Assembly (NCBI GenBank): GCA_017936685.1
Contig: JAGBFA010000009.1
Location: 1 to 64,000 of the forward strand
Source of the DNA: Alistipes sp.
Lineage (GTDB): Bacteria; Bacteroidota; Bacteroidia; Bacteroidales; Rikenellaceae
Length of the DNA: 64,000 nt
Direction of reading: 5' to 3'
The notes beneath the pieces were generated by a model, which was not told the origin of the DNA, did not search any database, and saw only the letters and a program-made list of their open reading frames with translations. The translations under genes were made by a program, and so were the position numbers. How positions within the stretch are numbered: position 1 is the first letter of the stretch; each line of letters begins with the position of its first letter. Shown here piece by piece: positions 36,156 to 45,130 of the stretch.

Positions 36156-37389
36156 TGTGAACGACGGCGTGCAGGGTGCCGGAGCCGCGCAGCAGATGCT
36201 CGCCTCGCGCCGCCGGATATTCGGCGGCGACAGGGTGCTGTGGGCTATATTCACCGCGCTTGTGGTGGTGTCGGTGCTCGTGGTCTACTCCTCCACGGCG
36301 AAGATGGCCTACGACATATCGTCGCGCTTCACGACAACGCAGCTGCTGCGGCAGCAGATCATGCTCGTGGTGTTGTGCATACCGACCATCGTGCTGGTGC
36401 ACAAGATCGACTGGAAGCTGTTCTACCGTCTCACGCCGCTGCTCTACTGGCTGTTCGTGGCCCTGACCCTGCTGACATACTTCATCGGAACCTCGACCAA
36501 CGATGCCGCGCGCTGGATAGCCATCGGCTCGGTGCAGTTCCAGCCGTCGGAGGGGTTGAAGGTGGCCACCATTCTGATGCTGGCGCGACAGATGTCGTCG
36601 CGGCAGGGCAGTATCAACAAGATCAATATAATGCCCACGAGCATACATCTGTCCGATGCCAAGCAGAAGCGCATACTCAGAGAGAACACGCTGCCGCTGC
36701 TCGGGCCGGTGCTGCTGTCGTGCGGCGTTGTGGTGACGGCACATACTTCGTCGGCGATATTGATGTTCATCGCCTCGCTGATAATGCTCTACATAGGCCG
36801 CGTGAGAATGCGCGAGTTGGTGAAGTTCGCGGCATTTACGTGTCTGGTGGGCGTGCTGCTGCTGAGCGTGCTGCGCATAGGTCGTGCCGATGTGGCCGGC
36901 GGCCGTCTCTCGACGTGGGTCAAGGAGTGGACGACCTCCTCCACGCCGCGCACGAGCTACGATATGTCCGACACGCAGCGCGCCATGATCGCCATTCGCG
37001 AGGGCGGTCTGTTCGGCGAGGGTGCCGGTCACAGCACCACGCGCGCGCTGGTGACACACCCCGAGAGCGACTATGCCTATGCCTTTTTCGTGTCGGAGTA
37101 CGGATCGGTCATAGCGTTGATATTGATGATGCTGTATCTGTGGGTGTTCTTCCGCTCGATCGAGATATTCAGGGCGTGCCGCACGCCTTTTCCGGCATTG
37201 ATGACTCTGGGGTTAGGACTTCTGATAACGTGTCAAGCACTGCTGCATATCATGGTGCAGGTCAATCTGATACCCGAAACGGGACAGACGCTGCCGCTCA
37301 TCTCGCGCGGCGGCTCGTCGCTGTTGTTCACCACGCTGGCCTTAGGCATGATACTGAGCGTGAGCCGCACCAACTCGCTCGAAGAATGA
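36139..37389 (+). CDS. ftsW: Cell division glycosyltransferase FtsW
   Basis: FtsW, a SEDS-family polymerase, makes septal glycan strands together with the class B penicillin-binding protein encoded upstream. The 416-residue protein has about ten membrane helices, the DAARWIAIG block near residue 115, the periplasmic loop EGGLFGEGAGHS near 290 and the signature PETGQTLPLISRGGSSLL near 377. It closes the cluster: murG, murC, ftsQ, ftsA and ftsZ do not follow and must lie elsewhere. Confidence 0.94.
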   Translation: MARKSSVNDGVQGAGAAQQMLASRRRIFGGDRVLWAIFTALVVVSVLVVYSSTAKMAYDISSRFTTTQLLRQQIMLVVLCIPTIVLVHKIDWKLFYRLTPLLYWLFVALTLLTYFIGTSTNDAARWIAIGSVQFQPSEGLKVATILMLARQMSSRQGSINKINIMPTSIHLSDAKQKRILRENTLPLLGPVLLSCGVVVTAHTSSAILMFIASLIMLYIGRVRMRELVKFAAFTCLVGVLLLSVLRIGRADVAGGRLSTWVKEWTTSSTPRTSYDMSDTQRAMIAIREGGLFGEGAGHSTTRALVTHPESDYAYAFFVSEYGSVIALILMMLYLWVFFRSIEIFRACRTPFPALMTLGLGLLITCQALLHIMVQVNLIPETGQTLPLISRGGSSLLFTTLALGMILSVSRTNSLEE

Positions 37390-37425
37390 ATACGCGGTGG
37401 CGGCGAAAGGTAAAAAACGAAGACG

Positions 37426-37827
37426 ATGGAACCCGTAAGATTGGATAAATATTTGTGGGCCGTGCGCATATTCAAGACGCGCAGCGATGCGGCCGAGGCC
37501 ATACGCCAGAATCGTGTGACGGTTGGCGGCGTGACGGTGAAGCCCTCGCGCGAGGTGCGTGTAGGCGACCGCATAGGCGTGCGGCGCGAGCGCGTCAACT
37601 ACTCATACGAAGTGACGGATATAGTGTCGAGCCGCCAGCCGGCCAAGAATGTGCCTATGTATTGCCGCAACATCACACCTCAGGAGGAGCTCGACAAGCT
37701 GCATGCCCCGCACGAGACGATATTCGTCTTTCGCGACCGCGGCACGGGACGTCCCACCAAGAAGGAGCGTCGCGAGATAGATTCTCTGATGGAGGAGATG
37801 TTCTTCGACTCCGACGACGAGGAGTAG
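37426..37827 (+). CDS. S4-domain RNA-binding protein (Hsp15/HslR type)
   Basis: A 133-residue protein with an N-terminal S4 RNA-binding domain (VRLDKYLWAVRIFKTRSDAAEAI and VTVGGVTVKPSREVRVGDRI, residues 3-55) and a charged C-terminal tail rich in Lys/Arg and then Asp/Glu. Hsp15 relatives bind 50S subunits carrying stalled peptidyl-tRNA and help recycle them. The gene lies 36 bases after ftsW but is functionally unrelated to the wall cluster. Confidence 0.85.
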   Translation: MEPVRLDKYLWAVRIFKTRSDAAEAIRQNRVTVGGVTVKPSREVRVGDRIGVRRERVNYSYEVTDIVSSRQPAKNVPMYCRNITPQEELDKLHAPHETIFVFRDRGTGRPTKKERREIDSLMEEMFFDSDDEE

Positions 37828-37855
37828 GCGTTGGCAGCTTAGGGCTGTACGGCGG

Positions 37856-38797
37856 TTACAGCATGGTCACCACGGCCAGCGTAGCCACCGAGATGATGGC
37901 CCACAGAGCTACGCCCAACAGCAGCGGCCGCACGCCGACGGTGCGAACCACCGACATGGACAATCCGCAGCCTATCAGAAACAGAGTCATGCAGAGCACG
38001 CGGTGCGAGACATCGACTATGGTGCCGGTGACGGCCGAGGGTATGCCCGTGTAGGTGTTGAGGGTCATGGCCGCAACGAACAGCAGTATGAACCACGGTA
38101 TGGCCACGCGTTTGCCGCGACTGCGGAAAACGAATGTGGAGACGAGAGCCAGCGGTATGATCCACAGCGCACGGGTGAGCTTGACGGTGGTTGCTATCTG
38201 CAACGCCTCGTCGCCGTAGGCGGCTCCGGCACCCACCACCGAACTGGTGTCGTGAATGGCTATGGCCGCCCACATGCCGAACTGCGACTGCGTGAGATCG
38301 AGTGCCTCGCCTATCACGGGAAATATGAACAGTGCCACGGCGTTGAGCACGAAGATCGTCACCAACGACAGCGACATCTGGTCGTCGTCGGCATCTATGA
38401 CCGGACCTACCGCAGCTATGGCACTGCCGCCGCAGATGGCCGTGCCCGAGGCTATCAGGTAGGAGCCTTTGCGGTCGACCCTAAGCAGACGTCCCAGCAC
38501 CACGCCTAAGATCATCACTCCCACCACCGAGACTATCGTAAAGAGCATGCCGTCGCGGCCTGCGGCCAACGACTCGTGCAGATTCATGCCGAAGCCTATG
38601 CCCACCACCGAGGCCTGCAAGGCTATCTTCGATGCCCGCTTGGCAAACGAGGAGTAGGGGTTGCCCAGTGTGAGTGCGAGCGCGATGCCGGCGAACAGCG
38701 CGAGGGCGGGCGAGAGAAAGGCCGAGCCTGCGAGCAGTCCGACGAATAGGATCTGCGAGACGGTGCGTCGCGAAAGGGTTGTGCGAGTGGCTGTCAT
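37856..38797 (-). CDS. YeiH-family putative transporter (UPF0324)
   Basis: A 313-residue integral membrane protein with about ten helices. Typical YeiH motifs are present: ASVVGIGFGMNLHES near residue 62, LIASGTAICGGSAIAAV near 114 and MWAAIAIHDTSSVVGAGAAYG near 178. The family is often annotated as a putative sulfate exporter, but the substrate is not firmly known. It converges with the S4 gene across 28 bases and is followed on the minus strand by unrelated genes, so context gives no substrate. Confidence 0.85.
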   Translation of the reverse strand: MTATRTTLSRRTVSQILFVGLLAGSAFLSPALALFAGIALALTLGNPYSSFAKRASKIALQASVVGIGFGMNLHESLAAGRDGMLFTIVSVVGVMILGVVLGRLLRVDRKGSYLIASGTAICGGSAIAAVGPVIDADDDQMSLSLVTIFVLNAVALFIFPVIGEALDLTQSQFGMWAAIAIHDTSSVVGAGAAYGDEALQIATTVKLTRALWIIPLALVSTFVFRSRGKRVAIPWFILLFVAAMTLNTYTGIPSAVTGTIVDVSHRVLCMTLFLIGCGLSMSVVRTVGVRPLLLGVALWAIISVATLAVVTML

Positions 38798-38852
38798 GCG
38801 AACGGGTGTCTGGGTAGTCGGAAATAGGGTTACTGGTCTGTTTGCCTGATGA

Positions 38853-39242
38853 TTAAAGCAGCTTTTCGCGCCACGAGTCGGGTATCTCCACCGAGCACTG
38901 GCGTTTGTAGTCGAAGGCCACCATCACCGACGAGCTTTCTGTGCGGCACTCCTGGCCGCAGAGCAGACGCTGGTGTATTGTCATGCTCTTGTTGCCCACG
39001 CGCGATACGGTGGTCTCGATGCGTACATCGTCGTCCATGCGCACCTGTCCGCGGAAATCGGTATGGGTCGATACGGTTATCACGCGCAGGGCATCGAACG
39101 TGCCGTCGACCTTCATCACCTGACGGTAATACTCGGTCTTGGCCAGATCGAAATACATCTGCTGCGCTACGTTGTTAACGTGCCAGAACGAATCTATGTC
39201 GTTGAAACGCTTTTGTATGGGTGTGATTATGGTTTTTGCCAT
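38853..39242 (-). CDS. Acyl-CoA thioesterase, 4HBT hot-dog family
   Basis: A 129-residue single hot-dog domain protein. The start contains QKRFNDIDSFWHVNNVAQQMYF, the 4HBT pattern with the catalytic Asp (normally in DxxxHVNN; here DSFWHVNN). Substrate specificity cannot be read from the sequence; such enzymes hydrolyse acyl-CoA or acyl-ACP thioesters in the cytoplasm. It lies 9 bases downstream of tsaC on the same strand and is likely co-transcribed with it. Confidence 0.85.
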   Translation of the reverse strand: MAKTIITPIQKRFNDIDSFWHVNNVAQQMYFDLAKTEYYRQVMKVDGTFDALRVITVSTHTDFRGQVRMDDDVRIETTVSRVGNKSMTIHQRLLCGQECRTESSSVMVAFDYKRQCSVEIPDSWREKLL

Positions 39243-39251
39243 TGTCGCTGT

Positions 39252-39815
39252 TTATTGACGTATTATCTTCACCTCGCCGCCTTCGCCGAATGAGATGATC
39301 GACGAGGGCTTGCCCGTGGGGCGACCCTCGAAACGTGGGTTGACGACGAAATCCACTCCGTCGATTATGCGGCGGTCGACCTCGTTCAGACGCTTGGGAG
39401 TCTCTTCGCCCGAGATGTTGGCCGAGGTGGATACTATCGGGCGGCCGAAGCGGCGCAGCAACTGCTGGCAGAAGTCGTGCCGCGGCACACGCACGCCGAG
39501 CGTGCCCGTCTCGGGTATGAGGTTGGCGGCCACGCCCGCAGCCCCGGGCAGGATCAGCGTCAGCGGCTTGTCGGCCATCTCCATCACCTCGAAGGCGATG
39601 CCCGGTGCGCGGTCGACATAGCGCACCACCATGTCGGCATCGCGGCACAATACCAGCATGGAGTGTTTGTTCTGGCTCTCTTTTATCCGGTAGATCTTCT
39701 CGACGGCCTCCTCGGAGGTGGCGTCGCAGCCGATGCCCCAGACCGTGTCGGTGGGGTAGAGGATCAGCCCTCCGCGGCGCAGCACCTCGACTGCCTCGTC
39801 TATCTCTTTCTGCAT
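39252..39815 (-). CDS. tsaC: Threonylcarbamoyl-AMP synthase (TsaC/YwlC family)
   Basis: This enzyme makes threonylcarbamoyl-AMP from threonine, bicarbonate and ATP, the first step of t6A tRNA modification. The 187-residue YrdC-domain protein has LIYPTDTVWGIGCDATSEEAV near residue 17, KHSMLVLC near 49, LILPGAAGVA near 87 and PIVSTSANISGEE near 130. It lacks the extra C-terminal Sua5 domain, so it is the short TsaC type. TsaE, another t6A protein, is encoded near the start of the window. Confidence 0.93.
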   Translation of the reverse strand: MQKEIDEAVEVLRRGGLILYPTDTVWGIGCDATSEEAVEKIYRIKESQNKHSMLVLCRDADMVVRYVDRAPGIAFEVMEMADKPLTLILPGAAGVAANLIPETGTLGVRVPRHDFCQQLLRRFGRPIVSTSANISGEETPKRLNEVDRRIIDGVDFVVNPRFEGRPTGKPSSIISFGEGGEVKIIRQ

Positions 39816-39857
39816 AGTGAATGAATCATTTTTGTACGGCGCAAAAATAACTATTAT

Positions 39858-39889
39858 TTTGTCAATTCGGATAAATTTTCCTATCTTTG
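39858..39889 (+). promoter_or_regulatory. Promoter of the small lipoprotein gene
   Basis: TTTG at 39858-39861, 20 bases, TATCTTTG at 39882-39889: full consensus. The start codon is 38 bases downstream. Confidence 0.8.
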
Positions 39890-39927
39890 TCTATAACTTA
39901 TTATTAACCCTTTTAAATGATCGAGTC

Positions 39928-40224
39928 ATGAAGAAGTTTTTATTTGCCCTTGCGGCTGTTGCCGTTATGGTTGCCTGCGGCGGCGAGAAGGAGAAGACCC
40001 CCGAACAGCGTGCCGAGGAGTTTGCTCAGAGAGCAGTAACGCTTATACAGTCGTATGATTTTGATGGACTCGAAAAATTGAAAGAAGAGGCGACTGCTTA
40101 TCATGATACACTCGACGAGGAGACCGCGAAGGTTTTTGAGGAGGCTCTTAAAAACAACACGGAAGGCCTTATCATGGAGGCTATTAAAGACAACCCTCTT
40201 ATCATGGAGGCTCTTATGAAATAA
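39928..40224 (+). CDS. Small lipoprotein of unknown function
   Basis: A 98-residue protein with a lipoprotein signal ending in the lipobox MVAC (Cys near residue 17), so it is probably anchored in the envelope. The mature part is about 80 residues, helical and acidic (EQRAEEFAQRAVTLIQSYDF). The reading frame extends upstream to 39817, but the consensus promoter at 39858-39889 lies inside that extension, so the ATG at 39928 is used. A strong terminator follows. No family was recognised. Its A+T-richer codons suggest high expression or recent origin (inference). Confidence 0.75.
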   Translation: MKKFLFALAAVAVMVACGGEKEKTPEQRAEEFAQRAVTLIQSYDFDGLEKLKEEATAYHDTLDEETAKVFEEALKNNTEGLIMEAIKDNPLIMEALMK

Positions 40225-40268
40225 ATAACGAACGGCATTGCCGAATATCGCGAATAATCGATCCTTCG

Positions 40269-40300
40269 GGCGTACCGCATCGTGCGGTGCGCCTTTTTTT
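40269..40300 (+). terminator. Rho-independent terminator
   Basis: GGCGTACCGC at 40269-40278 pairs with GCGGTGCGCC at 40284-40293 (one mismatch) and is followed by seven T. It ends the small lipoprotein transcript. Confidence 0.88.
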
Positions 40301-40335
40301 GGCACTATCTTAAATTCCGGTGGAGGGAAAGGAAA

Positions 40336-40600
40336 TCGGCAAAGAGAGATTCTCACGTCGCGATTTGCAATCGCATAACCAATATCGACCACGGAGCTAC
40401 GGCTTACGCCGTTTTATAATTCTGACCCCACCCCAACCCCTCCCTCGGGAGGGGCTTTTGTCGCGCGATTTATCGCGCTCCATGTGGGGCGTGGCAAGCG
40501 TTGTCCTTCGTCCCATGGTGGGGCGTTAACAGGTAGTCTGTCACTCCGAGGAGCAACGCAGTTGCGACGTGGGAGTCTCGCCTCCCCACCGGAAATCAAG
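40336..40600. repeat. Repeat cluster: truncated R2A, R3, R2B
   Basis: A truncated class A R2 unit on the minus strand (about 40343-40374, lacking the outer arm) is followed by a full R3 at 40386-40533 and a class B unit at about 40539-40582 with inner stem GCAAC/GTTGC. Between this and yebC (40601-40770) I see only AT-rich upstream DNA with a -7-like TAATTTTG at 40726-40733. Confidence 0.75.
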
Positions 40601-40725
40601 ACTGATCCCTTTTTTTGTGTGCCGTGCAGGCTTTTGTCGTATGCTGCCGGTGCGATAAGATGATTTTACCCATGCTATTATGATTTTTATGGGGTGAAAA
40701 TTCACCGTATAACACGATTTTTTAT

Positions 40726-40733
40726 TAATTTTG
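40726..40733 (+). promoter_or_regulatory. Possible -7 box of yebC
   Basis: TAATTTTG matches TAnnTTTG and lies 37 bases before the yebC ATG. No TTTG is present at the -33 distance. Confidence 0.4.
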
Positions 40734-40770
40734 CCACATTGTATGAAATAATCAAAACGTAATATAACTT

Positions 40771-41511
40771 ATGGGAAGAGCATTTGAATATCGCAAGGCG
40801 AGAAAGATGAAACGCTGGGGTCACATGGCGCGCACATTTACCAAGATCGGCAAGGAGATAGAGATGGCCGTCAAGGCCGCCGGTCCCGATCCGTCGAGCA
40901 ACCTGCGTCTGCGTCTGCTGATGCAGAACGCCAAGTCGGAGAACATGCCCAAGGAGAACGTTGAGCGTGCCATCAAGCGCGCAACCGACAAGGACGCAGC
41001 CGACTACAAGGAGGTGATCTACGAGGGATACGGTCCTCACGGCATTGCCGTATTGGTTGAGACTGCTACCGACAACACCAACCGCACGGTGGCCAGCGTG
41101 CGCATGTACTTCAACAAGTATGGCGGTACGCTGGGTACGTCGGGCTCGGTAGGCTTCATGTTCGAGCACAAGTGCGTGTTCAAGTTCAAGCCACAGGCGG
41201 GTGCCGACATGGAGGAGTTGGAGTTGGAGATGATCGATCTGGGTGTGGACGAGTTCTACCCCGAGGAGGAGACCGTCACGGTATATGCCCCCTACGAGTC
41301 GTTCGGTGCCATTCAGAAGTGGATCGAGGACAAGGGCTTCGAACTGGTGTCGGGCGAGTCTGTCAGAATCCCCACCGACACGAAGGAGCTTTCGGACGAG
41401 CAGCGCGAGTCGGTCAATAAGCTCATCGAGCACTTGGAGGAGGACGACGACGTTACCAACGTCTACACCACCATGAAGGAAGAGGAGGGCGACGAGGAAG
41501 AGGAGGAGTAA
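40771..41511 (+). CDS. yebC: YebC/PmpR-family DNA-binding regulator or translation factor
   Basis: A 246-residue cytoplasmic protein with the conserved YebC start (MGRAFEYRKARKMKRWGHMA, then FTKIGKEIEMAVKAAG), the NMPKENVERAIKRATDK block near residue 59, the YEGYGPHGIAVLVE block near 90 and GTSGSVGFMFE near 123. YebC proteins have been described as transcriptional regulators and, more recently, as factors easing translation of difficult sequences. The C-terminus has a short run of Glu and Asp beyond the usual end. It stands alone between repeats and ileS. Confidence 0.93.
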   Translation: MGRAFEYRKARKMKRWGHMARTFTKIGKEIEMAVKAAGPDPSSNLRLRLLMQNAKSENMPKENVERAIKRATDKDAADYKEVIYEGYGPHGIAVLVETATDNTNRTVASVRMYFNKYGGTLGTSGSVGFMFEHKCVFKFKPQAGADMEELELEMIDLGVDEFYPEEETVTVYAPYESFGAIQKWIEDKGFELVSGESVRIPTDTKELSDEQRESVNKLIEHLEEDDDVTNVYTTMKEEEGDEEEEE

Positions 41512-41651
41512 TCCACAGCTTCCTGCGCCACGTCCGTACTGCACATGCCGTTATGCCGTGATATCGGCGGCCGTCAGACTGCCGCTATCCGGCACGGCGA
41601 ACATAATTAACCGATACTCCGCCACCGGAGCTGAAACAGAGAGAATAGAGT

Positions 41652-44600
41652 ATGAAGTTCAACGAATATAAAGGCCTCGACCTGCCGCGCGTAGCAGCCG
41701 AAGTGCTCGAACGCTGGTCGGCCGACGATACATTCCACAAGAGCATATCCACGCGCGAGGGTCACCCTGCGTTCGTATTCTACGAGGGCCCTCCCTCGGC
41801 CAACGGCCTGCCGGGCATTCACCACGTCATGGCGCGCACGATCAAGGACATATTCTGCCGCTACAAGACACAGCAGGGCTACATGGTGCATCGCAAGGCC
41901 GGCTGGGATACTCACGGACTGCCGGTGGAGTTAGGCGTGGAGAAGAAGTTAGGCATCACCAAGGAGGATATAGGCCGCACCATATCGATCGAGGAGTATA
42001 ACCGCACCTGCCGCGAAGCGGTGATGGAGTTTACCGACGTGTGGGAGAACCTCACGCGCAGAATGGGTTACTGGGTCAATATGGACGATCCGTATATCAC
42101 CTACAACAACAAGTATATAGAGACGTTGTGGTATCTGTTGAAGCAGCTCTTCGACAAGGGTCTGCTCTACAAGGGCTACACGATTCAGCCCTACTCGCCG
42201 GCTGCCGGCACGGGTCTGTCGACCCACGAGCTGAACCAGCCCGGCTGCTACCGCGACGTGAAGGATACCACCTGTACGGCTCAGTTCAAGGTCGTGCGCA
42301 ACGACAAGAGCGCGAAGGTCTACGACGGCGTGGAGGGCGACCTCTATTTCCTCGCGTGGACCACAACGCCGTGGACGCTGCCGTCGAATACGGCATTGGC
42401 CGTGGGTCCTGCCATAGAATATGTGCGCGTGAAGTGCCGCAATCCCTATACCGACCGTCAGCAGACGGTCATCATGGCGCGCGCGCTGGTCGACACGCTC
42501 TTTACGAAGAAGCTGGCGGGCACGTTCACCGTCGAGGAGGATCGCAAGTGGCTGGGCAGCGAGCTTGAAGGCATCGAATACGAGCAGCTGCTGCCGTGGG
42601 TGAAGCCCATGGGCGATGCGTTCCGCGTCATTACGGGCGACTATGTGTCGGTGGCCGACGGTACGGGCATAGTGCATATCGCGCCGACGTTCGGTGCCGA
42701 TGACGACCGTGTGGCACGCATAGCGGGCATAGCTCCGCTGTTCGTGGTCGACAAGGCCGGCAAGAACCAGCCTATGGTCGACCGCCGCGGACGTTTCTTC
42801 CCCTTGGAGGATCTCGATGCCGAGTTCGTCAAGAACAACGTCGACGAGAAGCTCTACGGCGAGTATGCCGGACGCTATGTGAAAAACGCCTACGACGACA
42901 GCCTCACCGACGACGATACCACGCTCGACATAGATATCGCCGTCATGCTCAAAGCCGACAACAAGGCCTTCAAGATCGAGAAGCACGTCCACTCGTATCC
43001 CCACTGCTGGCGTACCGACAAGCCCGTGCTGTACTATCCGCTCGACTCGTGGTTTATCCGCACCACGGCACTGCGCGACCGTATGATCGAGCTGAACCGC
43101 ACGATCGACTGGCACCCCGAATCGACCGGCTCGGGACGCTTCGGCAAGTGGTTGGAGGGTCTGGTGGACTGGAACCTGTCGCGTTCGCGCTTCTGGGGCA
43201 CGCCGCTGCCCATCTGGGCTACGGAGGATCACTCGGAGTTGAAGTGCATAGGCTCGATCGAGGAGCTGATCGCCGAGATCGACAAGGCCGTGGCCGCGGG
43301 CGTGATGACGGAGAATCCGTTTGCGAAGTTCCGCGTGGGCGACATGTCGGAAGAGAACTACTCGACCGACGTCATCGACCTGCACCGTCCCTACGTCGAC
43401 AACATCGTGCTCGTATCGTCGAAGGGCGAGCCCATGCGCCGCGAGAGCGACCTCATAGACGTGTGGTTCGACTCGGGTGCCATGCCATACGCGCAGCTGC
43501 ACTATCCCTTCGAGAACAAGGAGAACTTCTCGGAGGTCTATCCGGCCGACTTCATCGCCGAGGGCGTAGACCAGACGCGCGGCTGGTTCTTCACGCTGCA
43601 CGCCATAGCCACCATGCTGTTCGACTCGGTGGCATTCAAGCATATCATCTCTAACGGTCTTGTGCTCGACAAGAACGGCAACAAGATGTCGAAGCGTCTG
43701 GGCAATGCCGTCGATCCGTTCGAGGTGCTCGACAACTACGGTGCCGATGCCGCACGCTGGTATATGATCAGCAACTCGCAGCCGTGGGACAACCTCAAAT
43801 TCGACGAGGCGGGTGTGGACGAGTGCCGCCGCAAGTTCTTCGGCACGCTCTACAACACCTATTCGTTCTTCGCGCTGTATGCCAATGTCGACGGCTTCAC
43901 CGGCCGCGAGCGCGAGATACCCGTCGAGGAGCGTCCCGAGATCGACCGCTGGATAATATCGCTGCTGAACACGCTCGTAAGAGACGTGACGGCATCGTTG
44001 GAGTCGTACGACCCCACCCCCGCGGCACGTATGATACAGGATTTCGTCGGCGAGAACCTCTCCAACTGGTATGTGCGTCTCAACCGCAAACGCTTCTGGG
44101 GCGGCGGCCTTACCGACGACAAGCTGGCCGCATATCAGACCCTCTACACCTGTTTGGAGACCGTGGCCATGCTCTCGGCTCCGATTGCGCCGTTCATCTC
44201 GGACCGCATATTCACCGATCTCAACGCCGTGAGCGGCCGTCACACCGACTCTTCGGTGCACCTCTCGCTCTTCCCCGTGGCCGACGAGAAGCTGATCGAT
44301 CGGGAATTGGAGGATATGATGCAGCTGGCACAGCGCGTATCGTCGATGGTGCTGGCACTGCGCCGCAAGGTCAACATCAAGGTGCGCCAGCCGCTGACCA
44401 AGATCATCATACCGGTGCTCGATGCCACGACGGCACGTCATATCGAGGCTGTCAAGGGCTTGATAATGAACGAGGTCAATGTGAAGGAGATAGAGCTGAT
44501 AAGCGACACCGCAGGCGTTATCACCAAGCGCATCAAGCCCAACTTCAAGACCTTGGGTCCCAAGTACGGCAAGTATATGAAGCAGATCGCGGCACTCGTG

Positions 44601-45053
44601 GCCACCTTCTCGCAGGAGCAGATAGCACGCATCGAGGCCGAGGCCGAGACCATACTCGACATCGACGGCGAGAAGATCATAACTACGGCCGCCGACTTCG
44701 ACATCACCTCGGAGGACATGCCCGGCTGGTTAGTTACCTCGGAGGCGCGTCTGACCGTCGCGCTCGACATAACCGTCACGGAGGAGCTGCGCCGAGAGGG
44801 TGTGGCGCGAGAATTGATAAACCGCATTCAGAACATACGCAAGGACTCGGGCTTCGAGGTGACCGACAAGATCCGTGTCGAGATCGAGGCGGGCGAGCTT
44901 ACCTCGGGTGCCGTCGGGCAGTTCGCCGATTATATCGCCTCGCAGACGCTGGCCGTGGAGGTCGTGGCCTCGCCGTCGCCGTCGGGTGCCGTTGTCGTCG
45001 ACTCCGATGTCGATGACTCGCCGGTGAAGATCGCCGTGACCCGATTGCAGTAG
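41652..45053 (+). CDS. ileS: Isoleucyl-tRNA synthetase
   Basis: A class I synthetase of 1133 residues. The HIGH-type motif appears in NGLPGIHHVMART near residue 52, and the second active-site motif as KNGNKMSKRLGN near residue 677. Between them lies the editing domain with WTTTPWTLPSNTALAVGP (about 236-253). The anticodon-binding region follows, then a long C-terminal extension typical of the eukaryote-like IleS form that Bacteroidetes carry. It has normal length and no frameshift. The DksA-like gene follows 77 bases later with its own promoter. Confidence 0.96.
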   Translation: MKFNEYKGLDLPRVAAEVLERWSADDTFHKSISTREGHPAFVFYEGPPSANGLPGIHHVMARTIKDIFCRYKTQQGYMVHRKAGWDTHGLPVELGVEKKLGITKEDIGRTISIEEYNRTCREAVMEFTDVWENLTRRMGYWVNMDDPYITYNNKYIETLWYLLKQLFDKGLLYKGYTIQPYSPAAGTGLSTHELNQPGCYRDVKDTTCTAQFKVVRNDKSAKVYDGVEGDLYFLAWTTTPWTLPSNTALAVGPAIEYVRVKCRNPYTDRQQTVIMARALVDTLFTKKLAGTFTVEEDRKWLGSELEGIEYEQLLPWVKPMGDAFRVITGDYVSVADGTGIVHIAPTFGADDDRVARIAGIAPLFVVDKAGKNQPMVDRRGRFFPLEDLDAEFVKNNVDEKLYGEYAGRYVKNAYDDSLTDDDTTLDIDIAVMLKADNKAFKIEKHVHSYPHCWRTDKPVLYYPLDSWFIRTTALRDRMIELNRTIDWHPESTGSGRFGKWLEGLVDWNLSRSRFWGTPLPIWATEDHSELKCIGSIEELIAEIDKAVAAGVMTENPFAKFRVGDMSEENYSTDVIDLHRPYVDNIVLVSSKGEPMRRESDLIDVWFDSGAMPYAQLHYPFENKENFSEVYPADFIAEGVDQTRGWFFTLHAIATMLFDSVAFKHIISNGLVLDKNGNKMSKRLGNAVDPFEVLDNYGADAARWYMISNSQPWDNLKFDEAGVDECRRKFFGTLYNTYSFFALYANVDGFTGREREIPVEERPEIDRWIISLLNTLVRDVTASLESYDPTPAARMIQDFVGENLSNWYVRLNRKRFWGGGLTDDKLAAYQTLYTCLETVAMLSAPIAPFISDRIFTDLNAVSGRHTDSSVHLSLFPVADEKLIDRELEDMMQLAQRVSSMVLALRRKVNIKVRQPLTKIIIPVLDATTARHIEAVKGLIMNEVNVKEIELISDTAGVITKRIKPNFKTLGPKYGKYMKQIAALVATFSQEQIARIEAEAETILDIDGEKIITTAADFDITSEDMPGWLVTSEARLTVALDITVTEELRREGVARELINRIQNIRKDSGFEVTDKIRVEIEAGELTSGAVGQFADYIASQTLAVEVVASPSPSGAVVVDSDVDDSPVKIAVTRLQ

Positions 45054-45075
45054 CCGTATGCATTGCGAAATATGA

Positions 45076-45107
45076 TTTGGATATTTGATAAATTTTGTTT
45101 ATCTTTA
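45076..45107 (+). promoter_or_regulatory. Promoter of the DksA-like gene
   Basis: TTTG at 45076-45079, 20 bases, TATCTTTA at 45100-45107. One mismatch at the last base of the -7 box. Confidence 0.65.
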
Positions 45108-45130
45108 CAATTATCTAAATAATTAAAGGT

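Noticed and set aside
41512..41651. tRNA or small RNA gene between yebC and ileS
   Set aside because: No cloverleaf, T-loop motif or promoter pair could be found; only short GC-rich inverted repeats.
41949..44441. Antisense ORF of 830 residues opposite ileS
   Set aside because: Shadow ORF caused by high GC at third codon positions; composition is unlike a protein and ileS is complete on the other strand.
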